Positions 46,311-56,756 of a stretch of DNA of 64,000 bases are shown here, in pieces. The DNA comes from Parietaria judaica. Its lineage: Eukaryota > Streptophyta > Magnoliopsida > Rosales > Urticaceae. Under the pieces are notes generated by a model. The model did not search any database and was not told the origin of the DNA. It was given only the letters and a program-made list of their open reading frames with translations. The position numbers were made by a program, and so were the translations under genes. Each line of letters starts with the position of its first letter. Positions within the stretch are counted from its first letter, which is position 1. The DNA is taken from assembly GCA_954871525.1 (NCBI GenBank), contig OX940864.1, positions 24,484,001 through 24,548,000 of the forward strand, read 5' to 3'.

Positions 46311-46751
46311 AATATTAAAGACCTAAACTTAATAAAAACACTAATTAATAGCAATTAAAAATCCACATATCTATCCATTCTCCACTAACCTTCAACCAAA
46401 TAATGTTGAACTATTGTTGAAACTTGAAAGGACTCCTTCAATATGCAGATTATGAAAATTCAGTTCACAAATAATAAAGTTACAAACTTTTTCTTATTAC
46501 TTATAAAATGTATTAATTTGTATTTGGCATATGAATTAGCACACACTTCTTCTTTTCTACCTTAGGCAGAAACTGAACTTAATTTTTACTAAATTGTCAG
46601 TAGTGTCATACTTGTCTTCAAAGCATTCCATACTCAAGTTCTCAACACTAATGAGCCTCTTTGCTCCTTGACATCAAATTATTATTTTTCTTCACTCAAA
46701 GCAACCGATCATCTTTTTCTTAGTGTTTTTGCCTTTTGGAACAACTCTTTC
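46311..46751 (+). other. Upstream region of the first PNGase A-like gene
   Basis: AT-rich sequence with no clear TATA box. The open frame upstream of 46752 lacks an ATG in phase, which supports the ATG at 46752 as the start. Confidence 0.5.
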
Positions 46752-47915
46752 ATGGCTTCTTCAGCTTTTTCTCTCACCCTCCTCTCTCTCCTCTTCCTTC
46801 TCCACCAATCAAACTCCTCTATACTCAAACGCCTCAAACCCCGAGTCATCTCTCAGCTCTCATCTCCCAAACACATCAAAGGACCGACCGAGTTCTTTGA
46901 GGTCACCAAGCCGATCGAGCTCCCAAACGCTGAGCCGTGCTCGCACAGAGTTCTCAGCCATGATTTTGGCTTCACCTATGGAAGACCTCCGGTTCTTGCC
47001 TTTTATAACCCGCCATCGCATTGTCGGTCTCGAGATTTCTCTAAGATCGTTCTCGAATGGCGATCCACTTGCAGAGGGACCCAATTCGATCCCCTTTTGT
47101 GGAGACCCATTTCTGGGATTGGCTCGTTTAATCTCCCATCGTATGAGATCGAGATCACCCCGTTTCTCAGCAAAATCCTAGACGGGAAGAACCACACTTT
47201 CGGGTTCAGTGTAACGAAAGCCTTGAACATGTGGTTCATCGACGCGAATTTGCACATTTGGTTAGACAAACATCGGTCCAAAACCGAAGGGAAGCTTCTT
47301 AAGCACGTGGCTGAGCCTCTCGTCTTCTCCCAAGAGTCGAACTTCGAAGGTCTAAACGGGAAGTTCTTGACTACAGCGAACCGAAGGGTATTAGCCGTCG
47401 GATCGATCAAGTCTTCGTTTGGGAACATCATAACGAGTTCTGTCCAGGACTTTTCGTATTCGAACTCGATGGTGATGGAGAACGAAGGAAACAGACAGGT
47501 GATAGATCAGACCATCTTTTGCAACGACACAATCCATGTTGCAACGCCATTTTTCGATGCTTATTTAACCAAATCGGAGAAAACTTTTCCACTTCTCCTG
47601 TCCACCAATTTCGTCGAGCAATCAGGCGGCGATTCGTACCTTATTGCCACAAATATCACGCTCGGATTCAACGAGAAGAAATCTTTGAGAGCTTTCGGCA
47701 TTGAATTTCCGACAAGCTCGCTGAAGAATGAGCAGCTCGGTCTCGGTTATTTGCTGGTGAATAGAGCCGGTACAGGCGCATCAGCAAGTACGCGACAAGT
47801 GTATGATCATGAAGATGGATATTCGTGTTATTCCAGAAATATTAGCAGCAAAAACTATGTTACAGACTATGATGAAGTGAATAAGTTGTGCAGAAATAAG
47901 GTGCAATATCCTTGA
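46752..47915 (+). CDS. PNGase A-like protein with an in-frame internal deletion, single exon
   Basis: This encodes 387 aa from the ATG at 46752, with a signal peptide (ASSAFSLTLLSLLFLLHQS). It shares the peptide-N-glycosidase A family motifs with the paralogue at 60456-63951: FFEVTKPIELP against FFEVTKPIETA, HDFGFTYG, KIVLEW, LLWRPISGIGSFNLPSYEIE, and the C-terminal TRQVYDHEDGYSCYSRNIS. After QFD at residues 111-113 the sequence jumps directly to PLLWRP. That omits the equivalent of residues 114-307 of the paralogue (194 residues), including the position of its intron. The frame is otherwise intact, with no premature stop. The family removes N-glycans from glycopeptides in the secretory route. 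Loss of this core region makes full activity doubtful. Confidence 0.85.
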   Translation: MASSAFSLTLLSLLFLLHQSNSSILKRLKPRVISQLSSPKHIKGPTEFFEVTKPIELPNAEPCSHRVLSHDFGFTYGRPPVLAFYNPPSHCRSRDFSKIVLEWRSTCRGTQFDPLLWRPISGIGSFNLPSYEIEITPFLSKILDGKNHTFGFSVTKALNMWFIDANLHIWLDKHRSKTEGKLLKHVAEPLVFSQESNFEGLNGKFLTTANRRVLAVGSIKSSFGNIITSSVQDFSYSNSMVMENEGNRQVIDQTIFCNDTIHVATPFFDAYLTKSEKTFPLLLSTNFVEQSGGDSYLIATNITLGFNEKKSLRAFGIEFPTSSLKNEQLGLGYLLVNRAGTGASASTRQVYDHEDGYSCYSRNISSKNYVTDYDEVNKLCRNKVQYP

Positions 47916-49787
47916 AATAATATTTGATTGCTTTTAAGGAATATTATCCCAGATAATAAATATATGAAAATGTTAAAACATTTGTATGTTTATCGTATGT
48001 ATATGAATATGTTGTTCGTATGTTGAATATATATATATATATATATTATATATATACATGTTGTTCGTAGGATTACTAAACTTCTGATTAGTAATTTTCT
48101 TTTAGGGGGTGAGAGTTTGTGTTCGTGTCGTGTGCTAATCGTTTTAATTTTGCATATGCCCAGATCTAATTAATTTACTTTTTCGTATTGAACGTGTATG
48201 GGCCGTTTATCTATCTTGTTAATCTAATTGATTTATTTAACCCATTTAATTATGTTAATCATATCTGTTTAAAATTATACATATTAAACATAAGAGAAAT
48301 TTGACATATATGATGGATCTTATGAGTTTATAAAAACTCAACGAAGCTGATCTTAGAAACGACATGTCATTTACAACTTTATAAAACTTGGACTGTGCAA
48401 TAATTGAAGCTCGATCCATTGGCTGTTTCTTCAACCTCCTCGTGTTCTTGGGTCTTTCTATTCTCTCAAGTTTCTATTTTTTTTTTCTCTCTCTCACTAT
48501 GATCATTACAAGAAAGGGCTTTATCAAAGATAAGTATTATGAATTAAAATCGATAATTTAATTTTTACCAAACTCAATGTCTCATTTCTTGGGGGAAATT
48601 AAGTTTTATGATGACCATTGAGTGCTGACTATTTTTTTTATTAGTTTAAAACTCTTTAAAAGAGAGTAAAAATTACAATCAAACGAGTCAGACCGGACTC
48701 GCCTGAATTACACTTCTAAAACATAATTAACCAAACTCAATAAAATCACATAATTAAATAATCAAAACGAAAAATTCACTTTAAATATATTAAATTATTT
48801 AATTAAATAACGACGCTTATCTTAAATGTCTCCGGCGAGGCTTTGATATTATAAGAGATGGTCTCGATGTAACAGTCTTTTGTGATCCCGAGGGACTACG
48901 TCGTGGAACCGGGATCCAGGTACAAAATCATTGCATACAGGGTTTTCCACGGATTGTTGGCCATGAGCTTCCTGATATTGGCGTGCACAGCACATGGACT
49001 AGAGGGATTTGCTGCGCAAAGAGGTTGGTTGGCCCAGTGCGTGCATAGTGTCCGAACACTCTAAAACTTAGATCTAAATAAAGAATTTTATTCAAATGCA
49101 GTTTTTCTTTATTATTGTTTTATGCCCATCAACGTTTATTATTGTTGTTTTTCTTCTTCACAAAGAATATATATATGAATAAAAAATCATTGAGAAATAT
49201 GTAGCCCCATCAACGTTTATTATTGTTTTTTTCTTCTTCACAAAGAATATATATGAATAAAAAATCATTGAGAAATATGTATGATCGTTTTTATTTCCTT
49301 CATTGGTGCCCCGCCTGATCATGTATAAGTACCCAATATTGCTAATATTGTGCTTTTTTTTTTTTTAATTTCTGTTCCTACGCCCATTAATGTCCATTAG
49401 TTAAGGGTACTTACTTTCTGTTGTTATTGCTTTAAACTATTTTATTGGTAGTAAAAAATACAATATTCATGATATTGAGTACTTATGGACCTAAAAAAAG
49501 ATATTGGGTACTTATGCTTAAAAAATACATCGGATACTTGAGCTGTAAAAAAGGACCTTAAAGAGCACAATTTTAACGACGTTATTAGGTCCTTAAACCG
49601 CAAAAAAGAAGAAGATTGAAACCTTGACTACTTAATAAATATTCCTTAATTAATTATCATAACGCACAATACACAGTCAACCCTGTCAGATACTTTGATT
49701 TGGTACCACGTAGACACTAATTAGAGATTAATATAAAATTAAACAAAATTCCGAATCCCAAAACATTGACTACTTATTGCATTGATG
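47916..49787. other. Intergenic DNA between PNGase A-like gene 1 and the hAT element
   Basis: AT-rich. About 48108-48300 carries AGGGGGTGAGAGTTTGTG and GTTCGTGTCGTGTGCTAATCG, related to the MITE-like insert at 61384. A 60-codon frame at 48882-49064 (EPGSRYKIIAYRVFHGLLAM) has a protein-like look, but I do not recognise it; it may be a gene fragment. An 81-bp direct tandem duplication lies at 49125-49286. Confidence 0.5.
49125..49286 (+). repeat. 81-bp tandem duplication
   Basis: CCCATCAACGTTTATTATTG starts at 49125 and again at 49206. Both copies continue through TTCTTCTTCACAAAGAATAT and ATCATTGAGAAATATGTA with small indels. Confidence 0.85.
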
Positions 49788-49856
49788 ATTAACCTTAATC
49801 CTGCAAATGTGGGAGGGCACGGATATCCGTGCCCTCTATTTTTTTTATTTTTTTTT

Positions 49857-49914
49857 GTCGGAGTCGGATTAATCCGAGTCCGGATTTTCTCGGACCCGGA
49901 TTAATCCGACTCCG
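49857..49914. repeat. Left subterminal palindrome of the hAT element
   Basis: GTCGGAGTCGGATTAATCCG and its inverse CGGATTAATCCGACTCCG frame a short spacer. A matching palindrome lies near the right end (59941-59996). Repeats of this kind are typical transposase binding sites in hAT ends. Confidence 0.75.
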
Positions 49915-50002
49915 TGTTTTTTTTTATATATTTTTTTAAAAATTGTATTTTAGTCCTTTTATTTAAAAAAAATGTTGTACAAAGCCTTTTAGAGTTCTTG
50001 TA

Positions 50003-50619
50003 TGTTGATGTCGGATTTCGTCAAATCCATCCTTAACATAACGCGTGCCATTACGGCCCAAAAACGACGTCGAATAGAGGCAAGAAATATGTTGACCGTA
50101 GTCAACATAAAAGCCCAGTTTGTGAGGAAAGGCTTAACCCATGAAGAAAGGCCCAATTCGCAGAAAAAGCCCAAAGTGAAAAGGCTCAATCAACCCTAAC
50201 CCTATAAATAATAAAAGAAGCCTCATTAAGAGGGAATCCAATAAAATCAGCCGAGAGACATTCAGCCAAGAAGGAGGAAAAAGAGAGGAAAAAGAAAGAA
50301 AGAGAGGAGAAAGAAGAGAAAAAGAGAAGAAAACCAACGAAACAGAGAAGAGAAAGAATGAAGAGATCAAGCCAAAACTCATTGAACTACGTGATGACCT
50401 GATCCTGGTTCGCCGGGTACGTAGGCAGCCTCGTCGAGAGCGGCGTGGTGCGGCATCAAATCATATCTTTATCATTATTCTTCGATTGTCCAAGCTAATA
50501 AACGGGGAAAACCGAGTCCTTTCGGGATAAATAAATCAGGGAATAATCGTGTATATATTTTTATTGCGTTCTTTGCGGTTTTCCTTGTGACTGTATGGTG
50601 GTAAAAATCGCCCTCTACA
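50003..50619 (+). repeat. E2 5' LTR
   Basis: Starts TGTTGATGTCGG and ends CCTCTACA. A TATA box (TATAAATA) lies at 50203-50210, followed by a purine-rich transcribed part. Confidence 0.95.
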
Positions 50620-50622
50620 GTT

Positions 50623-50640
50623 TGGCGCCCACCGAGGGGG
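50623..50640 (+). other. E2 primer-binding site
   Basis: TGGCGCCCACCGAGGGGG lies 3 bases after the LTR. It differs from the E1 site only near its end. The next bases share CTAA(C/A)TCACAGCCAGGAA with E1. Confidence 0.8.
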
Positions 50641-50788
50641 CTTAGTTTTTCTCTAACTCACAGCCAGGAACTCGAAGAGAAGACGACTGACGACGATAAC
50701 GACAGCACCGAGCGCTGATCTCGTCTTTACCTTTGATAAATAAAATTGTGTTTTGTTTTTAGCGTTTTCTTACAGGCCTTGCCTTGAT

Positions 50789-51413
50789 CTTCGATTTGAC
50801 GGGTCATTCGCCCCTATCAGACGCTCGAGGAAAAAGTTATGGACGCCGGAAGATTGGTTGCCGAGAGCGATGGCTTCGTCAGACGCCTGCTCGTCGCCCG
50901 TCGCTCCTCAGATCATATTCTCGTTTCTATTTATCATCTAAACATGATTTCTAATTTTTCTCAAAGATTATGTCTTTAGCTTCGATTTGACAGGTCGTTC
51001 GCCCCTATCAGACGCTCGAGGAAAAAGTTATGGACGCCGGAAGATTGGTTGCCGAGAGCGATGGCTTCGTCAGACGCCTGCTCGTCGCCCGTCGCTCCTC
51101 AGATCATATTCTCGTTTCTATTTATCATCTAAACATGATTTCTAATTTTTCTCAAAGATTATGTCTTTAGCTTCGATTTGACAGGTCGTTCGCCCCTATC
51201 AGACGCTCGAGGAAAAAGTTATGGACGCCGGAAGATTGGTTGCCGAGAGCGATGGCTTCGTCAGACGCCTGCTCGTCGCCCGTCGCTCCTCAGACCATAT
51301 TCTCGTTTATATTTATCAACTAAACATGATTTCTAGTTTTTCTCAAAGATTATGTCTTTAGCTTCGATTTGATAGGTCATTTGCTTAAAACGAACGCTCG
51401 AGGAGAAAGTTAC
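50789..51413 (+). repeat. 191-bp tandem repeat of E2 (3 copies plus a partial fourth)
   Basis: Units begin CTTCGATTTGA at 50789, 50980 and 51171, with a diverged partial copy at 51362; the spacing is exactly 191. Each unit contains CAGACGCTCGAGGAAAAAG and ATGGACGCCGGAAGATTGG. The copies are nearly identical. Confidence 0.95.
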
Positions 51414-53580
51414 AGATGTTTAAAGAGCGCATCACGAAGAGCTCATCACGAAGAGCTCGTCACGAAGAGGGAAGCTCGAAGAGCTCATCACGAAGAGCTT
51501 GTCACACGGAGGGAGGAGCTCGAAGAGCTCATCACGAAGAGGAAAGCTCAAGGAGCTCATTTCGAAGAGCTTATCACGAAGAGGAAAGCTCGAGGAGCTC
51601 ATCTCGAAGAGCTCATCACGAAGAGCTTATCACGAAGAGAGAAGCTCGAAGAGCTTGTCACAAAGAGGGAGAAGCTCGAAGAGCTCATCACGAAGAGCTT
51701 GTCACAAGGAGGGAGGAGCTCGAAGAGCTCATCACGAAGAGGAAAGCTCGAGGAGCTCATCTCGAAGAGCTCATCACGAAGAGCTTATCTCGAAGAGCTC
51801 AGCTCGAGGAGCTCATCTCGAAGAGCTCATCACGAAGAGCTTATCACGAAGAGGGAAGCTCGAAGAGCTCATCACGAAGAGCTTGTCACACGGAGTGAGG
51901 AGCTCGAAGAGCTCATCACGAAGAGGAAAGCTCAAGGAGCTCATCTCGAAGAGCTTATCACGAAGAGGAAAGCTCGAGGAGCTCATCTCGAAGAGCTCAT
52001 CACGAAGAGCTTATCACGAAGAGAGAAGCTCGAAGAGCTTGTCACAAAGAGGGAGAAGCTCGAAGAGCTCATCACGAAGAGCTTGTCACAAGGAGGGAGG
52101 AGCTCGAAGAGCTCATCACGAAGAGGAAAGCTCGAGGAGCTCATCTCGAAGAGCTCATCACGAAGAGCTTATCACGAAGAGAGAAGCTCGAAGAGCTTGT
52201 CACAAAGAGGGAGAAGCTCGAAGAGCTCATCACGAAGAGCTTGTCACAAGGAGGGAGGAGCTCGAAGAGCTCATCACGAAGAGGAAAGCTCGAGGAGCTC
52301 ATCTCGAAGAGCTCATCACGAAGAGCTTATCTCGAAGAGCTCAGCTCGAGGAGCTCATCTCGAAGAGCTCATCACGAAGAGCTTATCACGAAGAGGGAAG
52401 CTCGAAGAGCTCATCACGAAGAGCTTGTCACACGGAGGGAGGAGCTCGAAGAGCTCATCACGAAGAGGAAAGCTCAAGGAGCTCATCTCGAAGAGCTTAT
52501 CACGAAGAGGAAAGCTCGAGGAGCTCATCTCGAAGAGCTCATCACGAAGAGCTTATCACGAAGAGAGAAGCTCGAAGAGCTTGTCACAAAGAGGGAGAAG
52601 CTCGAAGAGCTCATCACGAAGAGCTTGTCACAAGGAGGGAGGAGCTCGAAGAGCTCATCACGAAGAGGAAAGCTCGAGGAGCTCATCTCGAAGAGCTCAT
52701 CACGAAGAGCTTATCTCGAAGAGCTCAGCTCGAGGAGCTCATCTCGAAGAGCTCATCACGAAGAGCTTATCTCGAAGAGGAAAGCTCGAGGAGCTCATCT
52801 CGAAGAGCTCATCACGAAGAGGGAAGCTCGAAGAGCTTGTCACAAAGAGGGAGAAGCTCGAAGAGCTCATCACGAAGAGCTTGTCACAAGGAGGGAGGAG
52901 CTCGAAGAGCTCATCACGAAGAGGAAAGCTCGAGGAGCTCATCTCGAAGAGCTCATCACGAAGAGCTTATCTCGAAGAGCTCAGCTCGAGGAGCTCATCT
53001 CGAAGAGCTCATCACGGAGAGCTTATCACGAAGAGGTAAGCTCGAAGAGCTCATCACGAAGAGCTTGTCACACGGAGGGAGGAGCTCGAAGAGCTCATCA
53101 CGAAGAGGAAAGCTCGAGGAGCTCATCTAGAAGAGCTTATCACGAAGAGGAAAGCTCGAGGAGCTCATCTCGAAGAGCTCATCACGAAGAGCTTATCACG
53201 AAGAGGGAAGCTCGAAGAGCTCGTCACAAAGAGGGAGGAGCTCGAAGAGCTTATCACGAAGAGGAAAGCTCGAGGAGCTCATCTCGAAGAGCTTGTCACG
53301 AATAGGGAAACTCGAAGAGTTCATCACGAAGAGCTTATCACAAAGAGAAAAGCTCGAGGAGCTCATATCGAAGAGCTCATCACGAAGAGCTCATCACGAA
53401 GAGGAAAGCTCGATGAGCTCATCACGAAGAGGAAAGCTCGAGGAGCTCATCTCGAAGAGCTCATCACGAAGGAGAAGAGCTCGAGGAGCTCATCACAGAG
53501 AAGACCTCGAGGACCTCATCACAGAGAAGACCTCGAGGAGCTCATCAAGGGGGAGCTCGAGGAGCTCATCACCAATAGAA
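51414..53580 (+). repeat. 2.1-kb satellite-like array of a 14-bp word in E2
   Basis: The basic word is GAGCTCATCACGAA (and CTTATC, CTCGTC or CTTGTC variants), repeated about 150 times with 16-bp variants such as GGGAGAAGCTCGAA. Higher-order blocks are visible; for example, the block starting near 51838 recurs near 52380. The array is open in all forward frames for hundreds of codons because the word contains no stop, so the predicted Glu/Ser/Arg-rich proteins are not evidence of coding. It is very rich in GAGCTC palindromes. Confidence 0.95.
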
Positions 53581-53934
53581 GATCATCACAAAAAAGAGAT
53601 CGTCACCAGACATCTCGTCATCAAAGAAAGCTCGCCTCCACCGGGAAATCATCAACGAAGACGCCATTACCAGCATTTCGAGGAGATCTGATTGAGACGC
53701 GCTCGACGATGACGACCCTCATAAAACCGAAGTTTGATGCGGACACGACGAGGTTTATCCTAACCAAGGCGCAAAATCGGCGACGAAGTTGGCTGACCTC
53801 ATCGCAAAAAAAAGGTAACAATATACATATATCTACAAATTTATAAAGAAACCGGCGAGAGTGCCGAGAAAAAATATATATACATTTAGGGTACCGACCA
53901 AGCCCAAAACGGCGAAAATGCTTGATATACCAAA

Positions 53935-54790
53935 CAAAGCCGCTCCGGCGCAAATTCCGATCGATACATCGCGACAGAGCCCGGTGCATACCGACAAGCT
54001 CATCGCCGACGAATCAAAGAAAATACAAAGCCGCTCCGGCGCAAATTCCGATCGATACATCGCGACAGAGCCCGGTGCATACCGACAAGCTCATCGCCGA
54101 CAAATCAGTGCCAAGCACATCATCGCGACAGAGCCCGGTGCATACCGACAAGCTCATCGCCGACAAATCAAAGAAAATACAAAGCCGCTCCGGCGCAAAT
54201 TCCGATCGATACATCGCGACAGAGCCCGGTGCATACCGACAAGCTCATCGCCGACGAATCAAAGAAAATACAAAGCCGCTCCGGCGCAAATTCCGATCGA
54301 TACATCGCGACAGAGCCCGGTGCATACCGACAAGCTCATCGCCGACAAATCAGTGCCAAGCACTTCATCGCGACAGAGCCCGGTGCATACCGACAAGCTC
54401 ATCGCCGACAAATCAGTGCCAAGCACTTCATCGCGACAGAGCCCGGTGCATACCGACAAGCTCATCGCCGACGAATCAAAGAAAATACAAAGCCGCTCCG
54501 GCGCAAATTCCGATCGATACATCGCGACAGAGCCCGGTGCATACCGACAAGCTCATCGCCGACAAATCAGTGCCAAGCACTTCATCGCGACAGAGCCCGG
54601 TGCATACCGACAAGCTCATCGCCGACAAATCAAAGAAAATACAAAGCCGCTCCGGCGCAAATTCCGATCGATACATCGCGACAGAGCCCGGTGCATACCG
54701 ACAAGCTCATCGCCGACAAATCAGTGCCAAGCACTTCATCGCGACAATGCCCGGTGCATACCGACAAGCTCATCGCCGACTAATCAAAGA
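53935..54790 (+). repeat. Two-module tandem array of E2 (91-bp and 63-bp units)
   Basis: The longer unit starts CAAAGCCGCTCCGGCGCAAA and is 91 bp (53935 to 54026). The shorter, 63 bp, replaces its first part with CAGTGCCAAGCAC(T/A)TCATC. Both share CGCGACAGAGCCCGGTGCAT and ACCGACAAGCTCATCGCCGA. The order is mixed (long, long, short, long, long, short, short, long, and so on). The copies are almost identical. Confidence 0.92.
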
Positions 54791-55075
54791 AAATAACGAG
54801 CCGCTCCGGCGCACAGAGCCCGGTACGTAAGACGCTACAGCGCATACCCCGGCAAACTACAAAGCCGCTCCGGCGCACAAAGCCCGGTACGTAACACGCT
54901 ACGGCGCATACCCCGGCAAACTACAAAGCCGCTTCGGCGCACAAAGCCCGGTACGTAACACGCTACGGCGCATACCCCGGCAAACTACAAAGCCGCTTCG
55001 GCGCACAAAGCCTGGTACGTAAGACGCTAGTGCGCATACCTCGGGAAAATACAAAGCCGCTCCGGCGCAAATCCT
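54791..55075 (+). repeat. 64-bp tandem array of E2
   Basis: Units with CAAAGCCGCT(C/T)CGGCGCACA, GCCCGGTACGTAA and CGCATACCCCGGCAAAC start at 54860, 54924 and 54988, with partial copies at each side. The unit is related to the 91-bp unit through its first bases. Confidence 0.9.
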
Positions 55076-55126
55076 GATTGATGCATTGCAGCCACAAAAT
55101 AATTTACAAAAGGAAATAGAAGAAGG

Positions 55127-55441
55127 TCAATCATCCCGAACAACTTTGTCGGCGACTTGCTCTATGACGAAATCCGCGCTCTCAACCAGGACATCCATAA
55201 GAAGCCTCTCCACCGCGGCATAATGCTCGGGGTCTCGTCTTATTAACTCGAGCAGAATGCCCGAAGAAGCTGGGAGAGCCTCATCGTCCGAATCCTCGGA
55301 GAGCGCGGCGACGGTACGCCTTATCAGATCTTTCAAGAAATCTTCGAGGATGACAAAGTGCCCATCGCTCTCATTAAGAAACGAGGCTAGCACGCCCTCG
55401 GGGTATCTCAACGGACAAGAACCGTGACAAGTCTCATCAAC
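55127..55441 (-). CDS. Last exon of the E2 antisense gene (remnant)
   Basis: On the minus strand an open exon starts at 55441 after the acceptor CTCCTCGCAG and ends at a stop at 55127. It reads VDETCHGSCPLRYPEGVLAS, then GHFVILEDFLKDLIRRTVAA, and ends LVESADFVIEQVADKVVRDD. There is no ATG near the exon start, so it must be a downstream exon. Its position and form match the last antisense exon of E1 (3930-3721, ending around VIIEECAAAV): both acidic, helical, and preceded by a pyrimidine-rich acceptor. The upstream exons have been lost or replaced. Function is unknown. Confidence 0.5.
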   Translation of the reverse strand, partial: VDETCHGSCPLRYPEGVLASFLNESDGHFVILEDFLKDLIRRTVAALSEDSDDEALPASSGILLELIRRDPEHYAAVERLLMDVLVESADFVIEQVADKVVRDD

Positions 55442-55449
55442 CTGCGAGG

Positions 55450-56123
55450 AGGAATTTGAAAATAAATGGATAGTAATGAAAGAAAGAATGACGAAATCTA
55501 CGACATGGCGACGACAAGGAGCTGTTCCGACGAACGACGAGAAGAGCTCGCACCAAGAGAAGTACGCTTCCTCTGATGACGCAGGGATCGAGGAGTCAAA
55601 TACCGCATCGATAAGCGCAACAGTCTCTGCCCCTAGAAGTCATTTACCACACAAACTCTTTTTCACACTCCCAAGTCAAGTTCACACTATTGGAGCGTTC
55701 ACGCTGCTCCCATAAAACCATCATCTCCATTGAAATCGACAGGCTCATCACATATCACGAGGGCCGAGTTCATAGCGAGGATCTTCGGAGAAAGTGGCAT
55801 CGGTCCAAGTGGTAATCCCATTCCCTTCGTTCAAGGCATCCGTAGAAGCCTACCTCGTTGAGCTCGTGAGAAGTCAAACACCGCTAAACATCGGCGAGAC
55901 CATCGGCTACCCAAGAGAGTGTTCAACCCTCTCATCGCCGATATCGTAAAGTCAAAGCTCCTACCCGACGACTCCTAGCCACGTTATCACACACTACGGG
56001 TATTATTACCGGAGAGCACCACCGGGCGACAGCATGATCGAGGATTCCTATCATTAGGAGCGTCGATTTAGATCGGAAGAAATGAAGTTTTTCTCTACAT
56101 TTTACCATGTGCATACACTTGAT
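55450..56123 (+). other. E2 3' non-coding region
   Basis: No gene is supported; short frames have no similarity I know. The last bases (TTTACCATGTGCATACACTT) match E1 at 8679-8698. Confidence 0.55.
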
Positions 56124-56134
56124 AAAATGGGGGA
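56124..56134 (+). other. E2 polypurine tract
   Basis: AAAATGGGGGA is followed by CTAAC and the TG of the 3' LTR, identical to E1. Confidence 0.85.
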
Positions 56135-56139
56135 CTAAC

Positions 56140-56756
56140 TGTTGATGTCGGATTTCGTCAAATCCATCCTTAACATAACGCGTGCCATTACGGCCCAAAA
56201 ACGACGTCGAATAGAGGCAAGAAATATGTTGACCGTAGTCAACATAAAAGCCCAGTTTGTGAGGAAAGGCTTAACCCATGAAGAAAGGCCCAATTCGCAG
56301 AAAAAGCCCAAAGTGAAAAGGCTCAATCAACCCTAACCCTATAAATAATAAAAGAAGCCTCATTAAGAGGGAATCCAATAAAATCAGCCGAGAGACATTC
56401 AGCCAAGAAGGAGGAAAAAGAGAGGAAAAAGAAAGAAAGAGAGGAGAAAGAAGAGAAAAAGATAAGAAAACCAACGAAACAGAGAAGAGAAAGAATGAAG
56501 AGATCAAGCCAAAACTCATTGAACTACGTGATGACCTGATCCTGGTTCGCCGGGTACGTAGGCAGCCTCGTCGAGAGCGGCGTGGTGCGGCATCAAATCA
56601 TATCTTTATCATTATTCTTCGATTGTCCAAACTAATAAACGGGGAAAACCGAGTCCTTTCGGGATAAATAAATCAGGGAATAATCGTGTATATATTTTTA
56701 TTGCGTTCTTTGCGGTTTTCCTTGTGACTGTATGGTGGTAAAAATCGCCCTCTACA
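56140..56756 (+). repeat. E2 3' LTR
   Basis: A 617-bp copy of 50003-50619. The two visible differences are G to T in a GAAAAAGAGAAG tract and G to A in GTCCAAGCTAAT. The duplication TTGTA follows. Confidence 0.95.

Larger units (their letters stand above)
50003..56756 (+). mobile_element. E2: very young non-autonomous LTR retrotransposon (6.75 kb)
   Basis: The two LTRs, 617 bp each (50003-50619 and 56140-56756), differ at only 2 positions in my reading. The perfect duplication TTGTA lies at 49998-50002 and 56757-56761. The primer site (50623 on) and polypurine tract (56124-56134) place it on the + strand. No gag or pol is present. The interior is a 191-bp array, a 2.1-kb array of a 14-bp word, 91/63-bp and 64-bp arrays, and an antisense exon. 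It sits inside the hAT element and so is younger than it. Confidence 0.95.

Noticed and set aside
51369..53305. Three overlapping long ORFs (354-556 codons) rich in EEL, SRR and KSSS
   Set aside because: They arise because the 14-bp repeat has no stop codon in the forward frames. All forward frames are open, and the sequence changes only by shifting the same word, so this is not evidence of a protein.
53861..54830. Overlapping ORFs of about 300 codons in the 91/63-bp array, on both strands
   Set aside because: They are open because of repeat composition. There is no domain, and the frame changes with each 91-bp unit.
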